Positions 1-8,282 of a stretch of 64,000 nt of DNA are shown one piece after another; within the stretch, counting starts at the first letter, position 1, and every line of letters begins with the position of its first letter. Both the position numbers and the translations under genes were made by a program. The DNA is from CAVTLG01 sp963735495 (GTDB taxonomy: Bacteria > Chloroflexota > Ktedonobacteria > Ktedonobacterales > Ktedonobacteraceae). Location of the stretch: the NCBI GenBank assembly GCA_963735495.1, contig CAVTLG010000002.1:62001-126000 (forward strand), written 5' to 3'. The notes beneath the pieces were generated by a model, which ran no database searches, had not been told where the DNA came from, and saw only the letters and a program-made list of their open reading frames with translations.

Positions 1-248
1 TCCTGGCCCAAGACGGGTCTGAGTGCGTAATAATAGTGCTGCTGGTTGGTCTGATAATCAGCCTCAGACGCGCTGCGTACCTTGCAAGCTAGGTAGCAAG
101 AGGGCTTGCTCCTCTGCCTGTGAACAACAAAGATATCGACCTGCCTCCCCCTGATCCTTTTCCCGGCATACCGTTTCGCCGGGTGGGTGTCGTTTGGAGA
201 GGCAAGAGACCACACAGTGACGTTCTTTGGAAACCCAAACATCGCAGC

Positions 249-473
249 TTATCCTTCTTTGAGAACGACATCAACGGTAGCCAGCGTCAGATCCCATTTG
301 CACTCCAGCAGTTCTGCGAGCGCCGCAAGAACCTGTTCTGCCTCGGCTTTCTCGACAGGCAATCCTCGCAGCATATCGTAGACAACACCATTTCCTACAC
401 CGGCCTTTGCTGCCAGCGTTGGGATCTCGAAGGGATACTGCCTTCTGAGTTGCGAGCATGTCGGATTTGGCAT
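249..473 (-). CDS. Small HTH-like (XRE-type) protein
   Basis: About 74 residues with no membrane segment. The middle segment (IPTLAAKAGV, then VVYDMLRG) has the spacing of a helix-turn-helix, and the C-terminal half is a leucine- and alanine-rich helix, so a small DNA-binding regulator is the best guess. The ATG at 473 is chosen because AGAGGT lies about 10 nt upstream and the protein then begins MPNP; a GTG at 485 is also in frame. It lies alone on the minus strand downstream of the methyltransferase cluster. Function is inferred from the fold pattern only. Confidence 0.55.
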   Translation of the reverse strand: MPNPTCSQLRRQYPFEIPTLAAKAGVGNGVVYDMLRGLPVEKAEAEQVLAALAELLECKWDLTLATVDVVLKEG

Positions 474-660
474 CCTCCCGCTCACCTCTTTTCTCTTCTT
501 TCACGCTGAATCAGACATCATTAAGAGTATACGTCTACTTGATCTGTTGAGAACATGCCTCGGGAATTTTCTGAGCTGCTTGTTTCTCCCCAGGAATGCC
601 GATTTCCATGGCCTATTCCTCACATGGGAGTATTGCAAGATCCAACACCTCATGCTCGTG

Positions 661-1536
661 TCATGCTTCCTCCAAGCCAGGTTTCTTCGCCCCTCTTCCT
701 GCTCCTCTATACCCCCACACCGTTAAGCCAAACGAGGTGCAGGTATACTCAGGAAGTTGGAGGTCAATCAAGGTGGAATGATACAGATCGTGAAAGGTTT
801 CCTCTGAGAGGATGCCTTCTTTCAGCAGGGAGGGTTTGAGCAGTGAAAAAGCTAACTCAAGGTCTTTGAACGATTGGTACCACAACGGTTCCCCTGCCGA
901 TGAGTCGATCACAAAAGGCCGCTTCCCAATACGCTGAAAGCCTGTTTGCTGCAACAATCTTGCGAGCATGTGCACGATGCCACTCGAACGTCCATCCACG
1001 GAAAAAGACTGCCCCATCTTCCTCAACATCTCAAAATACGAGCCGCTGAGCAGTTGCAGGCTCTCACTATTTGAGGTCCACCATTCCAGTTCGCAGAGGC
1101 GTACGATCCCTCCTGGCTTGAGCAGACGCGCACATTCCGCTAGGAACGGGGACCAAGCATCCCGATGCAGAACGCTGAACAGCAAACGAGCATTGATGAG
1201 ATCGAAGGTTCCATCGGCAAAGGGCAACGGTTTCGTGATATCTATCTGCTCAAAGGAGACATTCTTCAACCGCTGAGAGCGGGCAGTTGCATTGGCGTAA
1301 TCGATCATGGTGCGACTGAGATCCACACCCGCAACGTCCAGATGAGGATAGTGAAAGGCGACATCACAGGCCCATTTGCCAGGGCCACAGGCCATATCGA
1401 TCACCTTTTCCACATGAGAGAGATCTGGTTCCTCGGGAAAGAGTCCTCCCATGGCCTCCGTAAAGAACATGTCCTGTTCGTTGAGCCGGACGATTTCGAT
1501 GGGATTTTCTACATTGATTGGATACTTACTTGCCAT
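661..1536 (-). CDS. Class I SAM-dependent methyltransferase
   Basis: Rossmann-type methyltransferase. Motif I reads VIDMACGPGKWACD, followed by an acidic end of strand 2 (VAGVDLS), then FEQIDITKPLPFADGTFDLINARLLFSVL and LLKPGGIVRLCE, the usual motif II to post-III order. The substrate cannot be told; the UbiE/COQ5-like layout suits a small molecule. The ATG at 1536 (MASKYPINVEN) is preferred over an upstream GTG-type start at 1611, because the family-like sequence begins there and a GAAAGG lies upstream. It overlaps the 3' end of the broken response regulator by about 11 nt, so the two were probably cotranscribed. Confidence 0.85.
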   Translation of the reverse strand: MASKYPINVENPIEIVRLNEQDMFFTEAMGGLFPEEPDLSHVEKVIDMACGPGKWACDVAFHYPHLDVAGVDLSRTMIDYANATARSQRLKNVSFEQIDITKPLPFADGTFDLINARLLFSVLHRDAWSPFLAECARLLKPGGIVRLCELEWWTSNSESLQLLSGSYFEMLRKMGQSFSVDGRSSGIVHMLARLLQQTGFQRIGKRPFVIDSSAGEPLWYQSFKDLELAFSLLKPSLLKEGILSEETFHDLYHSTLIDLQLPEYTCTSFGLTVWGYRGAGRGAKKPGLEEA

Positions 1537-2109
1537 AGCACCTGCTACCTTTCTTGTCGTGAGTACTTGGTCGTTGAGAGAGCGTCCCGAGATGGGAATG
1601 CGCGACCGCAATCAGTTCCTGGGAAGTCCATGGCTTTGTCAGGTAATCCTTTGCGCCCGCAAGACGGCCTTTGAGACGATCAACTGCGCCGTCTCGACGT
1701 GACACCATCACAATGACGGTCCTGTTCAACTGTGACTTCGTTTTGAGGCGACGTGCCACTTCATAGCCATCCAATTTGGGTAAGCCAATGTCCAGGAGAA
1801 CGAGGTCTGGTATCCGCGCTCTGGCTCAGTCAACCAGCGCAGGGCTTCCACGCCATCTGGAAAACCCTTCACCTCAAAGCCCTCTCGACACAGGCACATT
1901 TCTACGATGGTACGCACCGTGGGAGAATCGTCAATCACCATAACAAATGCCCCAGATAGGGTCGCGACGTTTCGAGTACCGCTTGTTATCGGCTGATCGT
2001 CCGGCCACGGAGAAGCGGTTTCTGCTACTGACAACGCTGTTGCCGGTAGGCAAGATGCCTGCGCCAAGTGAATCTTTCGGAACGTCTTTCCTTCTTGCCG
2101 CCCGTTCAT
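1526..2109 (-). pseudogene. Frameshifted response-regulator receiver protein
   Basis: A CheY-like receiver domain is split over two frames. The upstream frame carries the acidic pair (VMVIDDSPTVRTIV) and runs to about position 1815. The next frame carries the phospho-acceptor region (LVLLDIGLPKLDGYE), the Thr/Ser strand and the conserved lysine (DYLTKPWT). One base appears to be missing near 1805-1815. No output domain is present, so the intact protein would be a single-domain regulator with an N-terminal extension. It lies between the two methyltransferase genes on the same strand. Real decay and a sequence error cannot be told apart here. Confidence 0.8.
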
Positions 2110-3042
2110 TCAACCTCTCTCCCCTCTTTTGGGTTTGACTCTCTGACCGACTCCCTCCTTCTGTCCATAGGCGATATGGAAGGTGTAGGTGGTATGATAG
2201 TGTTCCCATTCGGCAATCAGTTGCTCCATGGTCCTCTCAAACAGTTCAGAGGAAAGGTTGAGCCGAGAACAATACAATCCTTTGAAACTGGTTGTCACCG
2301 CGTGAAGATCCACAGCCAGCATGTTTCCCTCATGTCCTCCCCATGTTCCTAGCGGAAGGTTCAGTGTGTGCGTCGTGATCTGCCTGAAGCCGATCACCTG
2401 CAACAACGCTTCCAGGTGATTCAGCAGTGTGAGATCAAAGCCGATCATGGGGGCCACTTGTTCCCACCAGTTCATCACCTGAGAGGTTGCGGGACCTGGA
2501 CGCACAAACGAACTCGATTCCACGAGCTCGACCCAACCGTTCACGCTGAGCACGCGCCAGAGTTCTCGCAGATGGTCTGGCCATCTCTGGGCAGGAATCG
2601 CCCCAACCAGTAATCGTTGATGCACATACTCAAAGCACTGATCACGAAAAGGAAGACCGTCTAACATATTGCCATGGACGAAATGAACAGTCGCAGGCAG
2701 CGGAGTCGCCGCAGAAAAGGTCGGTTCGATATCAATCCCGGTGACGTGTACCCCTGGAAACGCCTCCGCCATGTCCCTTGCCCATTGGCCCGTGCCACAC
2801 CCCACATCCAGAATCTGGGTGAGAGAAGACGGATCAAGTGGTGCCTGATAGTTTCCTTTCAGCACGGACCGAAGCGCATAGTGCTGAAAGTCGAGTCGAC
2901 GGATTTCTTGGCGATCCGTCGGGAGCACAGAGGGAACATCCACCCGATGGCGGCGACCAGCGAGGATATTCGTCGTTGGTCGTGCTGGTTCCGTATCTCT
3001 CCTGCTCGTTTGTTGGGCATGTCTTCTAGAAATAAAACCCAT
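2110..3042 (-). CDS. Class I SAM-dependent methyltransferase
   Basis: The second methyltransferase of the cluster, about 310 residues. Motif I is ILDVGCGTGQWARDMA, with the strand-2 acid in VTGIDIEP, then VHFVHGNMLDGLPF and LWRVLSVNGWVELVE. It differs clearly from the 661-1536 gene, so this is not a recent duplication. The ATG at 3042 is chosen because AGGAAGGA lies 7 nt upstream in minus-strand sense. The stop abuts the response-regulator remnant, suggesting one minus-strand transcript. The substrate is unknown. It faces away from the SARP regulator and could be a tailoring enzyme, but nothing in the sequence proves that link. Confidence 0.85.
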   Translation of the reverse strand: MGFISRRHAQQTSRRDTEPARPTTNILAGRRHRVDVPSVLPTDRQEIRRLDFQHYALRSVLKGNYQAPLDPSSLTQILDVGCGTGQWARDMAEAFPGVHVTGIDIEPTFSAATPLPATVHFVHGNMLDGLPFRDQCFEYVHQRLLVGAIPAQRWPDHLRELWRVLSVNGWVELVESSSFVRPGPATSQVMNWWEQVAPMIGFDLTLLNHLEALLQVIGFRQITTHTLNLPLGTWGGHEGNMLAVDLHAVTTSFKGLYCSRLNLSSELFERTMEQLIAEWEHYHTTYTFHIAYGQKEGVGQRVKPKRGERG

Positions 3043-3168
3043 AGAGGTATCCTTCCTGCTATTTTCTCCGTTTACACACCAGGCTTTGTGCCCCATACAG
3101 GTACGCCACAGGTCGTCCCATTGAGCCTGGCTGTTTCGATTGGGAACGCACTATCAATCGGATACCTG

Positions 3169-3426
3169 TCATTGGTCATGAGAGACCTCTCCTGGCTGTT
3201 CCTTCCTGAGAACGGTGTTGTACGTTTCGCAGACTGCATCTAATGCTTGCTCCTCACCGATCAGTGTTGCTAAATGCGTGCGTTGCTGATCCAGGGTCGC
3301 GTATTGATGCGTTGTCACGTAGTGTGGTGCTTTTTGGGCGAAGCCATTGAGCGCCAAATTCATCGAAACGCAGGTTGCTTCTATCTCTTCTCGTAGCTTG
3401 GCGACGTGACTTTGATTCGTTGACAT
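3169..3426 (-). CDS. Small hypothetical protein
   Basis: About 85 residues, mostly helical and soluble (MSTNQSHVAKLREEIEATC and onward). No motif is recognised. The ATG at 3426 is chosen because GAGAGGA sits 9 nt upstream; the ATG at 3435 has no spacing from that site. It is the first minus-strand gene before the methyltransferase at 3042 and may head that transcript. The length, good RBS and clean gap support a real gene; function unknown. Confidence 0.55.
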   Translation of the reverse strand: MSTNQSHVAKLREEIEATCVSMNLALNGFAQKAPHYVTTHQYATLDQQRTHLATLIGEEQALDAVCETYNTVLRKEQPGEVSHDQ

Positions 3427-3738
3427 AACATACATTCCTCTCGGTTGGCATTGCTCTGTTGCTGATGGCGCATTGTTTCACCATTCTTTCTGCTCCTATC
3501 CGTCCTTCCCCTGTTTCTCGACGTGATCCCAGAGAAGGCGCTGATGAGCACATCCGCCCCGTACGACCGCACAGATCAAGCACACCAGCACTATGCTCAA
3601 GACGGTGCTTGCACTGCGCTGCGAGAGAAGCTCCCATCGCGGGTTGGAAAGACTTTTTGCTTCGTAGTAGGTTCATCAGGAAACAATGCGTCGCATTCTC
3701 CCTCGCCTCGGTCCATCGTTGATCTCCTTACCCCTGTT

Positions 3739-3836
3739 GCTCTTTCTGCGCTCTGTTCTAGCATAGCTAGTGGCAAGAACAGAACCGGGACAGAAGATGG
3801 GGACCAGATGGGGACCAGCAAGAGAAAACCCAACAA
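3739..3836 (+). promoter_or_regulatory. 98-bp regulatory repeat, copy 1, with SARP-like boxes
   Basis: A segment nearly identical to 33757-33855. It holds an inverted repeat CTGTTCT/AGAACAG (3753-3759 and 3776-3782), then three heptamers in the same orientation: CGGGACA (3786-3792), GGGGACC (3799-3805) and GGGGACC (3810-3816). The last two are separated by 4 bp, the 11-bp period typical of SARP/BTAD regulator sites. It lies about 55-70 bp upstream of a -10-like TATACT (3870-3875) before the SARP gene. A regulatory role is inferred; a dispersed non-coding repeat is the alternative. Confidence 0.65.
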
Positions 3837-3937
3837 AGCAGAAATGATGCGGTGAAAAAGAAACTATGGTATACTACGGGAAAAAGGTGGACTGCTCTTC
3901 TAAACGCCAAGCAGCAGATGGGAAAGGAAGGCCACAG

Positions 3938-6900
3938 ATGCGTGAGCAATCAGCAGAACGGGAACAGGTGACTTCAGGGCCTTTGCTCCGCGTTTCCCTC
4001 TTTGGGCCGCTCCATTTGGAGTGGTTAGTTCCTTCAGCAAGTGATGAGGATGCCTGGCACCGTCGAACCTCAGCGAGGGCGCTCTTTTGTCTCCTGGTGT
4101 GTGCGCCTCAACGACGCGCTAGCCGCAGCCAGTTAGCGGGCATCCTCTGGCCGGAGGTAGACGAGCAGCATGCCGTGGAGTCGTTGCGTGTGGCAACAAA
4201 GGCGCTACGCACTGTTTTGCGTCCAGCCAACGGAGAGGAACTGCTACACTCTTTGTCAGGTAGCTTGCTTCAATTGGCTGATCAAACCCGGCTGGAGATA
4301 GATGTCGATGCCTTTGATGCGCTGGTGCAGCAAGCCAGCACGAGCAGCGGCGAAGATGAGGTTCTGACGCTCTGGGAACAGGCAAAGGATCTCGTGCGTG
4401 GAGAGTTCCTGGCGGATCAAGCTAGAGGTGGTGAGTGGAGCCAGCATCGTTGGGTCAAGGTCCGACAACAAGCCTTGCGTGCGGCTCGCCGTCGTATGAT
4501 CCGCTCACTGACCGATCTCTCCATCCAGCGTGGGCAAGATGCGCAAGCCGAAGCACTGTTACAGGCACATGTGATCCGCTTTCCGTTCGACCAGGATGCA
4601 CTCTATCGCTTGATGAAGTTGCTCATCAAGGCAGAGTGTTTTGTCGAAGCTCGTGCTGCTTATGAGCGGTGTCGAGCAATCTTCGCCGACTTTGGCAAGG
4701 AGCCTGCGGAGCATCTCAAAGCCTTAGAAGAGCGTTTGTCTCCAAAAAGTCAGCATCCGATACCATATGAGTACACCAAGCAGCTTCAACGCGAGCAACC
4801 TGAACATTCCTTCCCATCCACTCATATTCAAAGTGGCATTGAGCATAGACACACTGAGATCTTACCTCCTCTTATCATAGAATCCCATCTTGCCATGCCA
4901 CACGATTCTGAAGGGCCATATAAACAAGCACTCGTGATAAGCTCCCGCACTCATACTATTCATTGGGGAGAGGCACCTTCATCACAGCAGTTTTATGGGC
5001 GAGAAAAGGAACTAGATGAGTTGCAATCTTGGGTGATAGGGGGTCATTGTCGTCTCCTTGCGATCTTAGGTATGGGAGGAATTGGCAAAACAAGCCTGGC
5101 TGTCGCGTTAGTCAACGTCGTGAAGGACTCGTTTGAGTATATTTTCTGGCGTTCCCTCCAGCAAGCGCCTTCCTTTCACCATATGCTTCACAGTTGCATC
5201 AAATTCCTTTCCGATCAGCAGGAGATAGATTTTCCAGATGAAATCGAAGATCTCATTTCACTTCTTCTCTTCTACCTCCGAGAGCATCGCTGTCTCCTTG
5301 TATTCGACAATTGTGAGACGGTATTCCAAAGTGGTAAAGGTACCGGTGTCTATCGAGATGGCTATGAAGATTATGGCAGGCTATTCCAACGTGTAGGAGA
5401 GGCACAGCATCAAAGTTGTCTGTTGCTCACCAGCCGAGAAAAAACGAGAGAGGTTGCTCTTCTGGAAGGAAAGGATACATCGATCCGCTCCTTCCATTTG
5501 TATGGGCTGAAATCTCGTGATGGAGCAAATATTGTTCAAAGGAAGGGGATCGTTGGAGAGGCACAGTCAGTTGAGAAGCTGATAGATCTCTATGCAGGCA
5601 ACCCATTAGCGTTAAAACTTGTCTCGCAGTTCATTCTTGAAGTGTTCAATGGAGAGATTACGGCATTTCTTCGAGATGGTCAAAGAATTTTCAGTGATAT
5701 ACAGGATGTCTTAGACCAACAAGTCCAACGGCTCTCTCCACTGGAGCAGGAGATTATGTATTGGTTGGCGATTGAACGGGAAACCGTTTCATTTCAGAAA
5801 GTGAACGACGATCTTGTGCATCCTGTTCCGAGAAGAATGATTCAGGCTGCCTTTCAATCCTTACGACGACGATATCTCATTGAAACAAGTGCATCGGGTT
5901 TTACCTTACAAAACGTCGTCATGGAATATATGACCGAGCGATTTGTCACCTGTATATGTGAGGAACTCCACACAGGAGTACTTTCGCTCTTTAGCAGCCA
6001 TGCTTTGATGCAAGCATTGGCGAAGGAATATGTGCGAGAGAGCCAGATACGCTTGATCCTTCAACCGGTGGCCCAATACCTCCTCGCTACGTTTGGGAAA
6101 GGGGAAAGCGAAAGCACATTAAAGCGCATCCTCACTCTGTTGCAAGAAACGGATACACAAAAGCCGAACTATACAGCAGGCAATAGTTTGAACTTGCTGA
6201 TCCAATTAGGATACGACCTTCATGGCTATAACTTTTCTCATCTTACCATAAAGCAAGCCTATTTGCGTGGGGTATCGCTTCCAGAAGTAAGTTTTGCCTC
6301 ATCTCATCTTATAAACTGTGCCTTTACAGAGACATTTGGAGGGGTCCTCAGTGTCGCATTTAGCCCAGATGGAAAACTTGTCGCAGCAGGGACAACAGAT
6401 GGAGAGATACGCCTCTGGAATATCACACAGAGTATTCCGCTCTTTACGTTTCAAGGCCATACAGATTGGGTTTATGCGGTAGCATTCAGTCCCGACAACA
6501 AAACGCTTATAAGTGGAAGTGATGATCAAAGTGTACGGATTTGGGACATAGATACACGACAGACGCTCAAAGTATTGAGAGGACATACCCATTGGATACT
6601 CACTGTAGCACTTAGCCCTGATGGAAAAATACTCGTGAGTGGCGGAGAAGATCGTGTGCTCCTACTGTGGGATGTAGAAACGGGGCAGCTTCTGAAAACG
6701 TTGCAAGGTCATCGAGAACGCGTCTGGTCAGTGGCCTTTAGCCCGGATGGAAAGTTCATTGCCAGTGGAAGCGAAGATCAGCATGTACACCTCTGGGATG
6801 TAGAAACAGGGCAACTTCTGAAGATCTTTCAAGGGCACACTGGATCAGTCTGGTCGGTGGCCTTCAGTCCTGATGGAAAAAGCCTGGTGAGTTGTGGTGA

Positions 6901-8191
6901 GGATGCTTATCTTATTCTTTGGAACAGAGAGTCTGATCGTCAATATCAGCTTAAATCGCCACGAAATTCTGGACAAGGCTTTTGGTCGGTGGCCTTCAGC
7001 CCTAGTGGAAATTTCATCGGGACGGGGTGTGAAGATGGGCACGTGTATCTTTGGCAAGTAGACAGCGAACAGCCCCTTAAAGTTCTCTCGGGGCATGGAC
7101 GAATACGATCTGTGGTATTTAGTCCTGACGGCAGAATGGTCATGAGTGGTGGACAAGATCCTATCGTGCGATTATGGGACATCCAAACAGGATACTTACT
7201 GAAAACATTACAGGGGTACAGTGATCGTATCTGGTCGGTGGCATTCAGCCCTGATGGCAAGCAATTAGTTAGTGGAGGGGAAGATCTTGCCATTCACCTC
7301 TGGGATGTCTCTACAGGCCATTTATTGAGAGACATGCAAGGACATCGTAGCCGTATCTGGTCAGTGGTGTTTAGCTCCACAGGCAAAATGCTAGCAAGTA
7401 GCAGCAATGATCAGAGTGTGCGACTCTGGGATACAACGATGCAAAAGCCACTGATGGTCCTACGAGAAGCACATCGTTGGATTTACTCGCTCATATTTAG
7501 CCCCGATGAGAAGCTCATTATAGGGGGGAGCGGCGACCAGCGTGTGTATCTCTGGGAATGCGCTACGGGTCGATTATGTCGTGTTCTCATAGGACACACA
7601 GGTGAAATCTGGTCTGTCGCATGCAGTCCTAATGGTATGATTATAGCGAGTGGGAGTGAGGATAAGACCATACGCCTTTGGGAAACTCAAACCGGATCTG
7701 AACTGAAGGTTCTTCAAGGACATGCCAGCGAGGTCTGGTCTCTAGCATTCAGCCCTGATGGACAGATGCTCATAAGTGGAGGTGCAGATCAGTGTCTAAG
7801 ACTCTGGGAAGTAAAGACTGGGCGCGAGGTCAGCGTTCTCCGGGGCCACTCTGGAGACATCAGGTCAGTTGTCTTCAACCCAAATGGTCAACTGGTAGTA
7901 AGCGGCAGTGACGATTTGAGTGTCCGGGTTTGGGATATGAAGACAGGTCAGGTATTGCAATGCCTCCAAGGGCATACTGGTCGCGTGAGGAGTGTCGCAT
8001 TCAGCTCTGATGGTGAAACAGTCGCAAGCGGGAGCGCAGATGGAACGACAAAACTTTGGGACTGGCAAACAGGGAAATGCCTCAAGACACTCCGATGCAG
8101 GAGGCCATACGAGCAAATGAAAATCACAGGTACAACAGGTCTAACAGAGGATCAAAGGAATATCATAAAAGCATTAGGTGCATGTGAATAA
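3938..8191 (+). CDS. SARP/BTAD - NB-ARC - WD40 regulator (AfsR-like)
   Basis: A STAND-class transcription regulator of about 1417 residues. Residues ~15-100 form an OmpR-like winged helix of the SARP family (LRVSLFGPLHLEWL, RTSARALFCLLV). Residues ~110-265 are a BTAD helical domain. An NB-ARC ATPase follows, with Walker A GMGGIGKT (~378) and Walker B CLLVFDNCE (~451), then a winged-helix segment beginning LSPLEQEIMYWLAIE. Fourteen WD40 repeats from ~800 to 1385 would make two seven-bladed propellers. The C-terminus (RPYEQMKITG, LTEDQ) is typical of NB-ARC/WD40 proteins. The ATG at 3938 is chosen for GGAAAGGAAGG 6 nt upstream and because the first 24 codons of the longer reading lie outside the domain. 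A ligand bound by WD40 probably triggers the ATPase and DNA binding. SARP-type boxes lie just upstream, suggesting autoregulation. Confidence 0.88.
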   Translation: MREQSAEREQVTSGPLLRVSLFGPLHLEWLVPSASDEDAWHRRTSARALFCLLVCAPQRRASRSQLAGILWPEVDEQHAVESLRVATKALRTVLRPANGEELLHSLSGSLLQLADQTRLEIDVDAFDALVQQASTSSGEDEVLTLWEQAKDLVRGEFLADQARGGEWSQHRWVKVRQQALRAARRRMIRSLTDLSIQRGQDAQAEALLQAHVIRFPFDQDALYRLMKLLIKAECFVEARAAYERCRAIFADFGKEPAEHLKALEERLSPKSQHPIPYEYTKQLQREQPEHSFPSTHIQSGIEHRHTEILPPLIIESHLAMPHDSEGPYKQALVISSRTHTIHWGEAPSSQQFYGREKELDELQSWVIGGHCRLLAILGMGGIGKTSLAVALVNVVKDSFEYIFWRSLQQAPSFHHMLHSCIKFLSDQQEIDFPDEIEDLISLLLFYLREHRCLLVFDNCETVFQSGKGTGVYRDGYEDYGRLFQRVGEAQHQSCLLLTSREKTREVALLEGKDTSIRSFHLYGLKSRDGANIVQRKGIVGEAQSVEKLIDLYAGNPLALKLVSQFILEVFNGEITAFLRDGQRIFSDIQDVLDQQVQRLSPLEQEIMYWLAIERETVSFQKVNDDLVHPVPRRMIQAAFQSLRRRYLIETSASGFTLQNVVMEYMTERFVTCICEELHTGVLSLFSSHALMQALAKEYVRESQIRLILQPVAQYLLATFGKGESESTLKRILTLLQETDTQKPNYTAGNSLNLLIQLGYDLHGYNFSHLTIKQAYLRGVSLPEVSFASSHLINCAFTETFGGVLSVAFSPDGKLVAAGTTDGEIRLWNITQSIPLFTFQGHTDWVYAVAFSPDNKTLISGSDDQSVRIWDIDTRQTLKVLRGHTHWILTVALSPDGKILVSGGEDRVLLLWDVETGQLLKTLQGHRERVWSVAFSPDGKFIASGSEDQHVHLWDVETGQLLKIFQGHTGSVWSVAFSPDGKSLVSCGEDAYLILWNRESDRQYQLKSPRNSGQGFWSVAFSPSGNFIGTGCEDGHVYLWQVDSEQPLKVLSGHGRIRSVVFSPDGRMVMSGGQDPIVRLWDIQTGYLLKTLQGYSDRIWSVAFSPDGKQLVSGGEDLAIHLWDVSTGHLLRDMQGHRSRIWSVVFSSTGKMLASSSNDQSVRLWDTTMQKPLMVLREAHRWIYSLIFSPDEKLIIGGSGDQRVYLWECATGRLCRVLIGHTGEIWSVACSPNGMIIASGSEDKTIRLWETQTGSELKVLQGHASEVWSLAFSPDGQMLISGGADQCLRLWEVKTGREVSVLRGHSGDIRSVVFNPNGQLVVSGSDDLSVRVWDMKTGQVLQCLQGHTGRVRSVAFSSDGETVASGSADGTTKLWDWQTGKCLKTLRCRRPYEQMKITGTTGLTEDQRNIIKALGACE

Positions 8192-8282
8192 GAGACAAAA
8201 ACTCAGAATACTTTTGTGTCCGACATGTCTGGTAATGTTGTCCAGGGATATCATGATCTACGAGGAGAGGAGATTTTGAAGC

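Noticed and set aside
3254..3676. Minus-strand reading of 140 codons
   Set aside because: Overlaps the better supported 3169-3426 gene in another frame and has no domain or RBS.
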